Below, in pieces: positions 23,355 to 36,436 of a stretch of 64,000 bases of DNA. This DNA comes from Mixophyes australis. Lineage: Eukaryota > Chordata > Amphibia > Anura > Limnodynastidae. The stretch is from contig JAVHZZ010000008.1 of NCBI GenBank assembly GCA_036250195.1, forward strand, positions 5,693,934 to 5,757,933, read 5' to 3'. Position 1 is the first letter of the stretch; every line of letters starts with the position of its first letter. The position numbers and the translations under genes were made by a program. The notes beneath the pieces were generated by a model. That model was not told the origin of the DNA. It was given only the letters and a program-made list of their open reading frames with translations, and ran no database searches.

Positions 23355-25582
23355 TAGCTACTGCACCAGAAAAACAGTCAGTTTAATTGATAAAGTGCCT
23401 GAATTTCAAGCACTCAAGCAACTTTAATATCCATTTAAAGTTACAAATGTTTCAATTGGAAGACGTAAGCAATTGATGCCGACAGCACATTGTTTAAACA
23501 TACGTGTTGTTTTTACAATGGTAGAATTTAGCAAAGAGGAGAGTTTAATATAAAAGTCCCTACTGATGGGTCCATGGGGGGAGTTTCCTGTACCTTATGT
23601 AGGGAATTTGTAATAGAGGAAAGGGAGCTCACTAGCTGCTGACTAAGGCTGGTGTCACACAAGCGATTTCGATGTCACATGGAAGCACTCCTCTGTTGTG
23701 CCGTACCGTACGCGTGATAGGGAACGTACGTTCCCATTCAGCGCTGTGCCGCCATTACAGCTTCAGAGCGTCGCATTTTACAAAATAGAAAGATGTGTTG
23801 TTATAAACTGCCCGTGTGACAACAACCTGAGACTTTCCTTCTATGCACTGATTTTCATTTCTTGGTGAAAGAGCTTCCAGAATATAACTCACAAGATGAC
23901 CACAGTTCCAAAGTGTACAAAACTATGAATATGAAAGACATAGTCACTCTCGGCACTGTGCAGCAACCACCCAGGCTTTACACCAGAAGTGACAGACGCA
24001 CTCCTTGCACCGACACTAATATCCCGTTATAATTATTTACAGAAGACTGCAGGTTTCATTCAAACCAGAGATCAAGCTTTCCATTTAACTAAAGTAATTT
24101 GTCATGCAAATATTGTGCTTCACTTTACCGATTTTCCTTTTTATAAATCATGCTGGGAATAAGTAACTTTTCCCGAACAACGTCTAAAAGTTACACTTTC
24201 GACTATTTTCAACATCATAATTGGACAGGACATTCAGCATTGTGATTAATTACAATAATGGGGCTGAGGGTCTTACTTAGACCAAATGCCCCTCTGCTGA
24301 GTGATATAAATACATAAGGGGTTTAAGAGAGAATCTCTCCTATTACCTCATCCTACAAATGTTGGATACTTAATAGCAGGTCAGAAAAATGTCACTTTTT
24401 ACCACTGCTAGAGTCATAAATTGTATAGATATCATTTGTGACAAGTGCTGGATTCGGTTGCATGAGAAAGTGGTTACAGGTTTGTACCTCTCAGTTAATG
24501 GGGCAATTCGGAGATTAAAACGTCAGATAAACGTTTCTCGTGCAAAAGAATCCAACATTTATTGCTTTTTTAGTTCTTAGGGACTTGATACAAACAAATC
24601 CCAAATTCATCTTCAATTAATGGTGATGTAGGGTGCAGTGCAGGTTTCAGAGAGTTTATCAGATGCAGCACTGGCAACGTTCATGGACTCTGAACATTTT
24701 TTGATCTGTGAGGTCTCGATATATGAGATTTGTACTGGAAGAAATGCGTTAGTGACATTTTTGGTTATGGGCTAATTGTATAATAGTTAATCTGGGGGGA
24801 AAAACGTAAACATTAATGATCATTTATTAACTGCGGAATATGGGGACGTGTATCAGATTTCTTTATACGTTAACGTGCCATTTTGCCCCATTAGGTTATA
24901 TATAGTTAATTGCCTACTAACCATTTTCCCTCCCCCTCCTGGTAAAAACTCTCTCTGCCACTACTTGTGGCATTGCGAGCCAGACTGAGATGTACTTGGT
25001 GAAACTACAAGCTTTGCCAGCTGATTGCCAACTAATAGATGGCAGGGTATGCTGGGACTTGTAGTCACACGACACCTGGATAGCCACAGGTTGCTCAATC
25101 CAGGTATAGGTTGATGACAGGTCTCTGCCGTTTCCGAGGGCATGTAAAAGTCAGGATATTTTTGTGGGTGCAGAATGACTCCCTCTTCCCCCATGAATAC
25201 ACAATATCCAGCTCTTTAAGTTCATTTAAATATCTTGTCCTACAACATAAAATCTTCTTCCTGTGCCTAGACAAAATTCAGCAAGGAGCACCCGGACTTC
25301 TCCAACTCCTGCTAACTATGCACTGGTGCTTTCTGCACAGACATCCGTTTTACAACTTTGTGAACTAGCCGTAATAAGTTTTCTTGTGATAAACAAACAT
25401 ACTCTAAAGTCATTAAATGCAACATAAACAAATAAATCAAAGAAATTAAAACTGGCCATTTCTTTTTATTAATATTAAATATTTAAATACATTTTTGCAA
25501 TATGTGGGATGTAGTGAAGGACATACTCCAGAATTATTCACTTTTGAATAGAACTGTAGAAACAAGGGATGGGGGTTAAACA
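23355..25582. other. AT-rich intergenic DNA
   Basis: No supported gene. A small interspersed element occupies about 24958-25105 and is listed separately. Confidence 0.4.
24958..25105. mobile_element. Small interspersed element with ACTACAAGTCCCAGCATA motif
   Basis: Contains the complement of ACTACAAGTCCCAGCATA and ends with a weak inverted match (ACTTGTGGCAT against ACCTGTGGCTAT). Related pieces lie near 34735-34800 (minus) and 50490-50545 (plus). Probably a MITE family; superfamily unknown. Confidence 0.5.
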
Positions 25583-26033
25583 CTGTGGCCCTGAATCATT
25601 AAGGAATGTAAATGCCAATATGTGCAGTATTTTGCGTAAAGTCGCCCTGCGTACAGGCGTGTATACAGCTAGAACATGTGTTTGCAATCCAGAGTACCAG
25701 TAATAATGTATTTTATGTCATGTAGACATTAATAACATCCTAATAAATGTATTTTATTGCAAAAAATTTTTTTTTTTATGTTTTGCCATTAATGACTGTA
25801 TTATTAACTGGTGTTATCATTTTTTTTCTTCCTTTCTTGCTCTCTTTTTCACATATATATTGGTCGTATCCTGCAGTGTGTTGTCTGTTAGAACAGAACG
25901 GACCTAGACCCATATTCATCACCAGACGTATCTTCAGATCCGCTCCCTGTTGAATGCGGAGGTGCGTATTCCCGATATATGTGCATTCTTTTAAAAAAAC
26001 GCTTTGCTTTTGTAAATGAATCAGGCCCTGGAT
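25583..26033. mobile_element. MITE of the GGCCTGATTCATTAAGG family
   Basis: About 450 bp. It begins GGCCCTGAATCATTAAGG and ends AATGAATCAGGCCC, an imperfect inverted repeat. The interior contains GTATCTTCAGATC at 25928-25940, the unoccupied equivalent of the site where the LTR at 36605 inserted in another copy. Non-coding. Confidence 0.7.
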
Positions 26034-27060
26034 ATGTACTTCATGTTTACATATAGACATAGTTTATAAAGGAACATGGCCAGGTCCAGAAATTAAGGGA
26101 ATATGACTGACAAAGAGATAACACACAACCCCTGAGTTTCCATTTAGACCGCTGTTTCAGACCAAATTATTGAAAAGCCAAGTTGTGCAGATACAAAACA
26201 ATTACAGGACCCTGTTTGGTGATCAATGAGGAGCCCCTGTGTCCACGTTATTTGGTTTGACCACTGTCTAACTACATAGATTTGCTATAGATCTGGTCAT
26301 CTTTTAATTGCTACATATGGTCAACATTACTCAGTCTTATCAGTGTTCTCACTTACATCAGATATTGTGGACTGGATATGTCAGTGCACAGTCAGCTTTA
26401 ATATCACTTCATAATCATTGTTTTCTTAACACTTCCATGTGATTCGGTTTTGTGGAACATATAATGCTATATACATAAAACTCTACTTTATTTAATTTTT
26501 TAGTCTTTTCTTTGCACCTTTATTGTTTGTAAAGATAATTAATGTAGCATAGAATTATTGTATTCTCTTTTCCTTCATGAATACTTTCTTACGTCTACAA
26601 TCCTTCCTGCTGTGTTTTTAGAAGTGTCCAGAAGTCTGACAGGCGTTCATCTCGGAGAGGAAAATCTTTCAATCCGCTGAAATGTGGAGAGGTGCTTGAA
26701 GTGGTCTCCAGCTAGTGAGCTTTCTAAATACGTGTTTCAACACTCAGCAGTATTATGACAAGGAGACACATTCCTCATGATCAGTACACTGGAAATATTC
26801 TTAGCACGGATCTTTTTCTACTGAGCCACTGATTGGTGGTATCAAGCTATTAGAGGTGTAAAATATTGTATGATTGCTGTATGCAGTGTAGATTTTTATA
26901 CATATACAATATGCGCAAGAAGAGGGGCCCATTCCATTTTCAACCGAGTTGCATAATATTACATTTATCTACATTAAGTGCCTAATTTTTCAATTTCACT
27001 TGCAGTGACTATCTGCTTCCTTGTTAACAAACCAATATAATTTAGAATCATGTGCAAATA
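26034..27060. other. AT-rich intergenic DNA
   Basis: No gene or repeat supported. Confidence 0.4.
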
Positions 27061-27620
27061 TCGTCATCATTTATTTATATAGCATCACCAAATCCACAGT
27101 GATGTGCCGAGAATATTTGTCATTCACATCAGTCCCTGCCCCATTGAGCTTACAGTCTAAATTCCCTAACACACACAATAGTGTTCTTTTTGTCAGCAGC
27201 CAATTAACCTACCAGTCAGGGCCATCTTTTCCATTGGGCACGATGGGCAGCTCCCCGGGGGCCCCACAGGCAAGGGGGCCCCATAGGCACGGCTCTTAAT
27301 GAGAATAAATAATCCTGCAAAAGGAAAAAACCTGCAAAAAAGGGTCACTGAGCAAGTACATCTATCTATCTCTATATATCTATATCTATATCTGTATCTG
27401 TATACATCTATATATCTATATCTATATCTAGGGGCCCCGGTGCACTGCTTTGCCCGGGGGCCCATAATGTTGTTAGGATGGCCCTGCTACCAGTGTGTTT
27501 TTGAAGTAACCCACGCAAACACGGGAAGAACATACAAAATCCACACAGATAAGGCCATGGTCGAGAATTGAACTCATAACCCCAGTGCTGTGAGACAGAA
27601 GTGCTAACCACTGAGCCACC
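27061..27620 (-). mobile_element. tRNA-derived SINE with L2-like tail, interrupted by a hAT MITE
   Basis: Read on the minus strand: a tRNA-like head with an A-box-like TGGCTCAGTGG and B-box-like GAGTTCAATTC, a body with 'atctgtgtggattttgtatg', then 'gtaagctcaatggggcaggg' and a tail 'gctatataaataaatgatga'. The MITE at 27217-27486 splits the body. RNA polymerase III would transcribe such a SINE, and the tail resembles the local L2 tail, so L2 reverse transcriptase is the likely partner. Confidence 0.85.
27217..27486. mobile_element. hAT-type MITE (270 bp) inside the SINE
   Basis: Terminal inverted repeats CAGGGCCATC and GATGGCCCTG. The perfect 8-bp duplication CTACCAGT lies at 27209-27216 and 27487-27494. 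An 8-bp duplication with CAGGG ends is the hallmark of hAT transposition. The interior is GC-rich near the ends, with an ATCT/ATCTAT microsatellite at about 27358-27430. No coding capacity. Confidence 0.93.
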
Positions 27621-28369
27621 GTAGATCCTGTGCTTTGTAGGTCTTTAACCGAAGTACAGAGAAGGATAGGGCCCTGACACTGTATTTGTAAATCTCCTTA
27701 AATGTGACCCATTTGACCTTTGTGCTTCTCTCTAAAATAGTTCCATCCCAATCCATAATGTTTCGCCCAGCTTATTAGATATTAACCCTTCTAAAAATCA
27801 TGAATTTCGAAACCCTCCTACAAAACATCTTAAAACACAGGTCACATGTGTCATATTGTGACCAGTTTTATCTAAATGCCCACTTACCTGTTTAATAGGT
27901 ATGGACCAGTTTATAATACCAATGCCACTAGTCAGTTTCCCCAGTTGGTTATTGTATCATCAGCGAAAGGTATTTGTTTTTTTTTAATATCGATGAAATC
28001 ATCTTTTTTTAAGTACTAGATTCAGTGTCCCAATGTAAATATGATTAGTTAACTCCCCCCTATAATTTGAGCCCCATGATGCTTACTGACTTTCCCATTT
28101 CAATTATAATTGATCTTCAGTATAATTTTTATACTTAAAAATACCATTCAGGTGTCTTTCTTTTCATAAATGTATTTACCCATAAGAACTTTAAATTTTC
28201 ATTTCCCTTGCAGCTAATCCTCCTAAGGAAAGGTTTTAAACAATATGTAAAAGATAGACAAACTCTTCCATCTTTTCTATCCATTTGAAACTTGCAAATC
28301 CCTTCCAAATTTACTGAGACATTTTTGTTATGTCCACTATATCATAACCCTCCTCCAGTATACATCATT
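27621..28369. other. AT-rich intergenic DNA
   Basis: No gene or repeat supported. Confidence 0.4.
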
Positions 28370-29395
28370 TAATAATGGTCCTAAAACATTGTGCGCAGGA
28401 GGAAGTGCAGGTGATTAGCGGGTCAGCATTATTGGTCCTAAGACAGTGTGTGTGGCAGGAAGTGCAGGTGATTGCTAGATCAGCATTACTGGTCCTAAGA
28501 CAGTGTGTGCAGGAAGAAGTACAAGTGATTGGCGGGTCAGAATTACTGGTCCTAAGACAGTGTGTGCGGCAGGAAGTGCAGGTGATTGCTAGGTCAGATT
28601 TACTGGTCCTAAGAGAGTCTGTGCAGGAGGAAGTGCAGGTGATTGGTAGGTATGCATTAATGGTCCTAAGAGAGTATGTGCAGGAGGAAGTGCAGGTGAC
28701 TTCTAGGCAAGCATTAGTGGTCCTAAAACAATGTGTGCAGGACAAAGTGCAGGTGATTGGCGGGTCAGCATTAGTGGTCCTAAGAGAGTGTGTGCAGGAG
28801 GAAGTGCAGGTGATTGGCTGGTCAGCATTAGTGGTCCTAAGAGAGTGTGTACAGGAGGACATGCAGGTGATTGGTAGGTATGCATTAATGGTCCTAAGAG
28901 AGTATGTGCAGGAGGAACTGCAGGTGACTTCTAGGCCAGCATTAGTGGTCCTAAGAGAGTCTGTGCAGGAGGAAGTGCAGGTGATTGGTAGGTATGCATT
29001 AGTGGTCCTAAGAGAGTATGTGCAGGAGGAAGTGCAGGTGACTTCTAGGCAAGCATTAGTGGTCCTAAAACAATGTGTGCAGGACAAAGTGCAGGTGATT
29101 AGCGGGTCAGCATTAGTGGTCCTAAGAGAGTGTGTACAGGAGGACATGCAGGTGATTGGTAGGTATGCATTAATGGTCCTAAGAGAGTATGTGTAGGAGG
29201 AACTGCAGGTGACTTCTAGGCCAGCATTAGTGGTCCTAAGAGAGTATGTGCAGGAGGAAGTGCAGGTGACTTCTAGGCAAGCATTAGTGGTCCTAAAACA
29301 ATGTGTGCAGGACAAAGTGCAGGTGATTGGCGGGTCAGCATTAGTGGTCCTAAGAGAGTGTGTGCAGGAGGAAGTGCAGGTGATTGGCTGGTCAG
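28370..29395. repeat. 57-bp minisatellite, about 18 units
   Basis: Units contain GTGGTCCTAAGAGAGTGTGT and GAAGTGCAGGTGATTGG, period 57 bp. Variant units recur in the same order, for example units with ACTTCTAGGCAAGC followed by units with ACAATGTGTGCAGGACAAAG, so multi-unit blocks were duplicated. Since 57 is a multiple of three, both strands are open (349 codons on minus). The products are simple 19-residue repeats, and I regard them as non-coding. Confidence 0.93.
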
Positions 29396-30887
29396 CCTGC
29401 AATTCTTCCTGCAATCAATTATTTCAGATAACTTGCTTATTCAAGGAATAAAAGTTAAAGCAAACTTGCAACCATGTGCAGTGAAAACCATAATAGTAAT
29501 AAAAATGGCCCTTGAAATAAAGGCTTAACTAATATCTTATCTATCTTTGCTATCATTAGTTATTAAAAATCTTAATGAGTGTTAAACAAGCTGAACATTG
29601 GGAGAATTTAGCAAAAATTCAGATCTCCAATTGGTTAATGCAATAAATTCTGTTTATGTAAATGATCACTGATATCTGATTGGTTGATACAAACTGGCGC
29701 ACATTTGCACTCTTTTATCATCATAACCATTAAGACAAGTACGTCCCTGTCAGCTCCTTCTACTTGTAAACTACAAACTGCATCATTGTCTGGAGAGGTA
29801 GCGGCCTAGCGAGATAAAGAAAAATATCCACTTTATGAGTTGACGTTTTTTATTTTCTATTTATCTTGAAACATTTACAACCCAGTGATATGATCAGTTT
29901 TATGAAAACAAAGTACATTCTGTGAAAGCGATCTTATGTCAGAGTCCTCTGACTTACGTACAAGCAGTAAATGTCGTCAGCCGTTTCTCGTCCTGGAATC
30001 AGAAGCTGGGAAAGTTCATCCATAACACGATCCAGCAAACAGACAGCCTTTTACATTCATTTAGATGGATTATTCAACCACAAAATAATGCGATTTAGAC
30101 TTAAAGAGCAACATGTGGGTTTAGTTAATCAAAGAGATGTGAGTGGTAAGGTCTGAATAACGGCAAAGGACGAGGACCTGTTTGTGATCTGGGATGAGTT
30201 ATGTGAACTGATAGTTAGTCTGTGGAAACTTAGATATACAAATTGTGTAAGTGCAATCCAGAAAGGAATGAAGGAATAATGAGCGTCATGATTCATTCAG
30301 ATAGAAAAACACTGTTATGGTACTTGTAATGTTCACAAACTGCAAACTTATTTGAACACGCTATACTTCCCAATGTTTCATCCAAGATTTGTGCAAACTA
30401 ACAAACTTTCAACTGCATTTAGAGACACACATAGATACCTTGGCGTCCTTTCATGTTCAAATAAGTATAAAAATGTGTTGTACATACAGCTAGAATACCT
30501 CCAATTACGGAGAAAGAAAAAGACACAATGCTAATGCTGCAGGATTATATTTAGGAAATCAGCGTACACTTTTGGGTGCCAATGGATACATTTGTCCATG
30601 CAGATCTGAACATTATACAAGACCAGATAGAGCCATAATTTGGAAAGAAAGATCAGCAGGGGGGGGGGGGGGGGGTTGTCTGTATCCATAGGAGGCATGC
30701 TTATTGCATATCACCCAACATTAATGAGCTCAAAATTGGGACAAAATTGACCATACCCATGATCTAGTTAAGTCTTATGATTCACCCAATCATTCGCAAT
30801 GGCCATGCTCTGATCCAATAACCCATGCTTTTTTTTGCCCAAGGCTTAGTCTTTAGAAGGTGAATTTGGCTCAGGAGAACACTCCTT
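29396..30887. other. AT-rich intergenic DNA
   Basis: No gene supported. 29600-29730 carries ATCTGATTGGTTGATAC, similar to the interior of the MITEs at 14880 and 41705, so a decayed MITE may lie here. A G run is at about 30660-30676. Confidence 0.4.
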
Positions 30888-31221
30888 GGCTCTGATTCAT
30901 TAAGGATCTTAACTTAAGAAACTTCTTATTTCAGTCTCCTGGACATAACCATGTTGCAATGCAAGGGGTGCAAATTAGTATTTTGTTTTGCACATAAGTT
31001 AAATACTGACTGTTTTGTCATGTAGCACACAAATACTTGATAGCTTATTTGTACACTGACATTTAAAGTTAATATGTGTGTGCTACATGAAAAAACAGTC
31101 AGTATTTAACTTATGTGCAAAACAGAAAACTAGTTTGCACCCCTTGCATTGTACTCATGGTTTTGTCCAGGAGACTTAAATAAGAAGTTTCTTAAGTTAA
31201 AATCCTTAATGAATCAAGCCC
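30888..31221. mobile_element. Fold-back MITE with ~150-bp arms
   Basis: The two halves are near-complete reverse complements. The left arm starts CTGATTCATTAAGGATC and runs past TAGCACACAAATA. The right arm mirrors it and ends TCCTTAATGAATCAAGCC. Only a short spacer near 31045-31070 separates them. It shares its terminal motif with the elements at 25583 and 36437. Transcripts would form a long hairpin. Confidence 0.85.
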
Positions 31222-33889
31222 CTTGTCACTATCTAATATTACTTGTGGGGGGCAATAATGGAGCACAGTATTCTGGGCAATACTGGTGTGAAGGTATTGC
31301 TGGTATAATATGTGACATTGATGCAAGTATAAAGTGTGGTATAACTGCTGATTACATTGTGTATGTATTGCTCTGTAAAATGCGCGGGGTGGGGGGTAAT
31401 TTGGAGCACATTAATAATTTCACTGCCAGATTACTTTACTGTTTTGGTCCATACAAGTGTTATTGGACATAAAAAACTTCTAATCCAGTAATCATATTGT
31501 CCTTGTGCTAAACTGGAGTTTTCAGTGCAAATCAGAGAATTAAAATATTTACACTGATAAGTTTAGTGGAAGTTAGACTAATAAAATTAAATTAAATGTT
31601 GTATTGGTTGTTATGTTAATGCAAAGTGATGGAATTTGCCCTATATTATTAAATAAACCCTATAATATGAAAATAAAAATAAAAAAAGGCAAAAGAAATG
31701 ATAATATCGCAATAGCCACCAGGGGATCGCTAATGAGTAACTGAGGGGAAGTCCCAAGGCATGAACTGACATATATGGATGGGTCGAGTAGGTTGGGAGA
31801 TTATGCAGATAGGGTTTATGACTTACAGATTTAGTGAGACTGATACAGTAGCCAAAGGATGGAGTCACAACCAGACGACAGTCAGACAGGCCAGGGTCAG
31901 GTCTCCGGGGAATCATGCAGCCAAGGATCAAAACCAAGTTGGTTAGTAGGTCTTGCAGGGGTTAATAACAGGAGTATAATAAAAAAAAATAAACAAGACA
32001 CAAACACAAACACAGGATATCAAACAAAACTGTAATGGGTATAACATGAAGAAAGAGAAGAACATGTCCTCCAATCCCTAATGTCAGGGGCTGGCTGTGG
32101 GGTCAGGGGGTATTTGCCCCCAAGGATAACATTTGCCAGCCAGCCCCTGCCTATTGGAGAGCAGAAATCCCAGTCACAGGGTGTTCTTGGGCCTATGGCA
32201 GCCGCTTTTCCCCCCAGGGCTGCCCTCAGGAACTCCAGATTTGGAGTAACAGGAGGAGCCTTAGAATGAAAGTAGAAAATCAGAGAGTGAGAGGACAGAT
32301 GAGCCAGGGAAGGTGGAGAGTAAACCTGAACCAGTCCAGCATAGGCTAAAATGGAACCGGGGAATCCTCATACTCAATACACAAAAACACAAAGACTGGA
32401 GGTACAAAGCCACTGGCTAAGATAAAGACTAAGAGAAGGGCGCAGCGTGTCAAGGTCCAATGACACAAAACATAACAAGAAATTTTAGCACCTGGGAGAA
32501 GAAAGAAAACTGACAACCCCATTGCCTCAAATTTCACTAAACTAACCTAAAACTTTTCCTGCATCCAACATTGGTTGTCCCACTTGTACAGTCATAGTTA
32601 TGACCCTGCAAAGCAGCGCTGGACACAGGGAAGGCCATGAAACGCCTCAGGTATCTCGAGTGTACTAACAGGCCTTATATACTCCTGGAGGTTTTTGGAA
32701 TCTCATCATAGCTGGGCTTGTTGGGGGAGAAGGGAGATATGGAGTGAGTTAGGCCCCTCTATCGGCTCTAACAGCCACCGACTTTGAAGCACAGTCCCGT
32801 GTTCAAATCCCAGCAGAACCTAAACAAATCTTTTGTGGGTCTTCAACACAGTAACCCTAAATTATTTCATTTTATTCAGCCTGCAAATTCCATGATATCC
32901 CCAAAAAATAAACAGGGCCAAATCCCTGTCCAAACAAGTTACGTCTCCTGGCGACCTCTATTTTGCGTGAGTCCATTTACCAGAAGACAGCCCGGTGCAA
33001 TCTGTCCACACAGAGCGCCAGAAAGGTTCTACTTACTCTATAATCCATTAGTAGATGCCGACAGTCCTCTACAGATGGGATTGCGTAAGGTTCTCAAGAC
33101 TTAATCCGGGGATTTTGTTTTTCCATTTATGTAGCTGGGGTTAGACGAAGGGTAGAGAAAATTGCTCAGAAATCGTTTGGAGCTTTTCTGAGCTGCTGGA
33201 TTTGTTATAACAATAATTATGCAATGCATTGAAATTGAAATCAGTAATAATATTAAAAAATACCAAGCTATTTATGCACAGGTCAGCTGTCTACATATAT
33301 TGTTATTTAGGAGCCATAGAAAATCCTTGGAAAGTGATAAATGATTATTTTGCAGAGATTTCCATCAGCTCCACAACTTGAGCTTTGCTGATTGAAAGTC
33401 GCCGTGATGTAACTTTGATATTGCTCTGATTATACTGACATCAAAAACAATCCATCATTATGAAAATTCACAAATTGCTTAATGTTTTAAAACAAAGAAA
33501 AACATCTACCAGACATCATGTCTATTCCTATTGATCTTATCTGTATATTCTAGAGATGAAACAAAGCTTTAGAAATGTTTTCCGCCTCTTCATTGTGAAT
33601 ACATTGTTAATATTACAATTTATTGATAGAGTGTCGATATATTATGCAGTAATGATAGGAATATGACATACATATTAATATAATGAAGCATTAGGTATTG
33701 TGGAGCCTTTTTTTAGAGAGAGTTTACATTATAAATGGGATGGGAGGAATTACTGTATGTACACAATTATGTACACTGTGGATACCATGGGGAGATGTAG
33801 TTGTTAGGGGATTATAGGTACAAAGGAAAATGGTAGTTTTGGGCCAAACAGACCAAATTAATGATAAACAGAGTCAAAATCATTAGGCG
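31222..33889. other. Intergenic DNA with a short inverted repeat
   Basis: No gene supported. CAGGGGCTGGCTG at 32083 is mirrored by CAGCCAGCCCCTG near 32147, a 65-bp palindromic unit without matching flanks. 31690-31960 and 32290-32540 have an LTR-like flavour ('gtcagacaggccagggtcag') but no paired termini. Confidence 0.35.
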
Positions 33890-34525
33890 GCGGCAAGTCC
33901 AGAATCAGCGCTATGGTCAGGGCAGGCAGCAAGATTCAGAGGTCAGAGCTGGCATCAAATGTCAGAGGTCAGGACCGGCAGCAAGATTCAGAGGTCAGGG
34001 CAGGCAGCAAGATTCATAAGTCAGGGCAGGCAGCAAGATTCATAGGTCAGGGCAGGCAGCAAGATTCATAGGTAAGGGCAGGCAGCAAGAGTCTGAGGTT
34101 GGGACAAGCAGCAATATTCAGAGGTCAGGGCAGGCAGCAAGGTTCAGAGGTCAGAGCTGGCATCAAGAATCAGAGGTCAGAGCTGGCATCAAGATTCAGA
34201 GGTCAGAGCAGGCAGGCAGCAAGATTCGTAAGTCAGGGCAGGCAGCAAGAATCAGAGGTCAAGGCAGACAGCAAGAATCAGAGGTTGGGGCAAGCAGCAA
34301 GATTCAGAAGTCAGGACAAGCAGCAAGATTCAGATGTCAGGACAGGCAGCAAGAGTCAGAGGTCAGGACATGCAGCAAGATTCAGAGGTCAGGACAAGCA
34401 GCAAGATTCAGATGTCAGGACAGGCAGCAAGAGTCAGAGGTCAGGACATGCAGCAAGATTCAGAGGTCAAGGCAGGCAGCAAGAGTCAGAGGTCAGGACA
34501 GGCAGCAAGATTCAGAGATAGGGAC
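33890..34525. repeat. 26-bp minisatellite
   Basis: About 24 units of GCAAGATTCAGAGGTCAGG plus a variable GCAGGCA or ACAAGCA end, period 26 bp. Three units make 78 bp, so one frame stays open for 26-residue repeats; this is not taken as coding. The complement contains CTGCCTGCCCTGACCTCTGA, shared with the array at 53170-54200. Confidence 0.93.
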
Positions 34526-36076
34526 AAGCACCAGATCGGGACACGGCTCAGTAACATCACATGTTTACTGCTTGAGTTTCTTTTTAGCTCATAAATTAGT
34601 CAATTATATAGGAAAATATTATCCTAAATCTTCAACAGCAGAATTAGGAAACATTTGCATAGTTATTTTTAATATATGAAAACATACTGAAATACACAAT
34701 TAAAATAATATCTAAATATTTTTTTCATAAATGCTCTGTTTCCTCACTGGGATTTGTAGTTCCACAGCAGTTGGAGAGCCACAAGTCTCTCAAGCCTGAT
34801 CTGTGTAAATACTTTTCATGGGCAATTTATAAATTCCATTTCATCAAATATCTTCAATAATTATACAAATGTGCAATGAATAAAACTCTGATAATCAGAA
34901 TAATCATCTGTAACATAATAATTACGTGCAGAGATATCCTGGAGATATTTTCCTTACTTCACTTTTTATGTTTACAATAAAAAACCTGAGAGTTATAAAA
35001 GGTCTTGTCCTGCGGTCATATTTGTCACTAATTGTAAATGTATTGTCCCTTTAACTCCAATTTCCTGTTTTGTCCATCTGGATCCTACTTTTCTTTGATG
35101 TCAGTCTGCATAATCATCCCAGACAGAAACAGGTATCACGTAACACATGACACATGTTTACTATCCATGTATGACCTCACAGGAGTACAACATAGAACAC
35201 AATTCTGCAACACATACAAGATGGGGCATTACAGAAACAAGGGGGCGGGGGGGCATTTTTAACTGGATAGCATATAGCCAATCAGTGCCCCTCATTTTAT
35301 GCTGTCTTGTCTATGCCTCATTGTATAAGGTCATTGTCCATTTACTCAGATTCTTTTATGTGCTCATTGTATCTTTTTTTATGTTCTCCCCCTGTTCTTA
35401 TGTGTTTAAACGAAACATTTTTGTTTCATTCAAATAAACTGCACATTGGATCCTCATTTAGCTCTTAAGATACACACTGGCCTGACGTAACTGAACATAT
35501 TTGCGAAAACAAGTCTATGGTATTAGTAACGTTACTTTTTAATCACATAAGCAACGTTATACTTTTTTAAAATATTGAAATATACATTCCCACAATGTTT
35601 GTAAGGTTTCTACACTGATACTGATTTTGTGGATGAATTAACACCGCTGTAGCAATGCCCTTAAATCTTAGATACAACGCACACTATTATGAATATCGCA
35701 AATGAACATGATCCTGTATCCCTGATATATGTGGACTCAACAAATAATATATTAAAACCTCTTTAAAATAAAAGCAAACAATAATAAAGCATTTGTGGAT
35801 GCCAAAAATCTAATGGATGGAAGACTCCAAATTTGGATGCAATGTTAAATATCTTGTGAGGCGTTAATTAAAACTCTTTCACGGGCAACATTGCAAAGAG
35901 GTTCTAAATTCTATAGCGAACAATAAGAGGTTTGCAGCAACCTGCTCTTGTTGTTTGGACCACTTACAGTTTGACGGGTAAGGCTGGGACTAGGGGTGAG
36001 CAAAGTTGTTATAAAATTCAGCAGCAGGACAGGTGCAACATTCTGTCTGTATAATCTTGTAGTACTGCGTTGCCAT
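34526..36076. other. AT-rich intergenic DNA
   Basis: No gene supported. 34735-34800 is a minus-strand fragment of the ACTACAAATCCCAG element family. Confidence 0.4.
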
Positions 36077-36312
36077 TTCATGGAATATTATTATTATTAT
36101 CATTTATTTGTTAGGCGCCACAAGGTTTCCGCAGCGCCGTACACAGTACAAACAGTAGACTAAACAGGGTAAAACAGTACAAACCAATAAACAAAAATAC
36201 CAATGCTTCAGAAACTCCAGGCTGGCTGATGTAGTAAACAAGGAGCAGAAGAACGGTAAGGAGACAGGAGGGGAGAGGGCCCTGCTCATGTGAGCTTACA
36301 TCCTAAGGGAGG
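36077..36312 (-). mobile_element. L2-like LINE 3' end, 5'-truncated
   Basis: Read on minus: 'gatgtaagctcacatgagca', 'gtacggcgctgcggaaacct' and 'ggcgcctaacaaataaatga', then (TAA)n. This is the standard layout of an L2-like 3' UTR but from a different subfamily than the element at 3362. No coding sequence remains. Confidence 0.75.
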
Positions 36313-36436
36313 GAAAACAGACTGGCACAGGGGGAGCCAGATAAGGCACAGGGGAGCCAGCTAAGGCAAGGGGAGAGCGAGTGGAGTATAGAGAAAGGGG
36401 TTATGTGGATGATTGGAATATGCCATTCCTCACTGT

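Noticed and set aside
28365..29414. 349-codon minus-strand ORF with Cys/Thr-rich 19-residue repeats
   Set aside because: Direct translation of a 57-bp minisatellite. The opposite strand is open too, and there is no signal of coding constraint.
32083..32147. 65-bp palindrome as a minimal transposon
   Set aside because: The inverted ends are clear, but no flanking duplication was found and the unit is very short.
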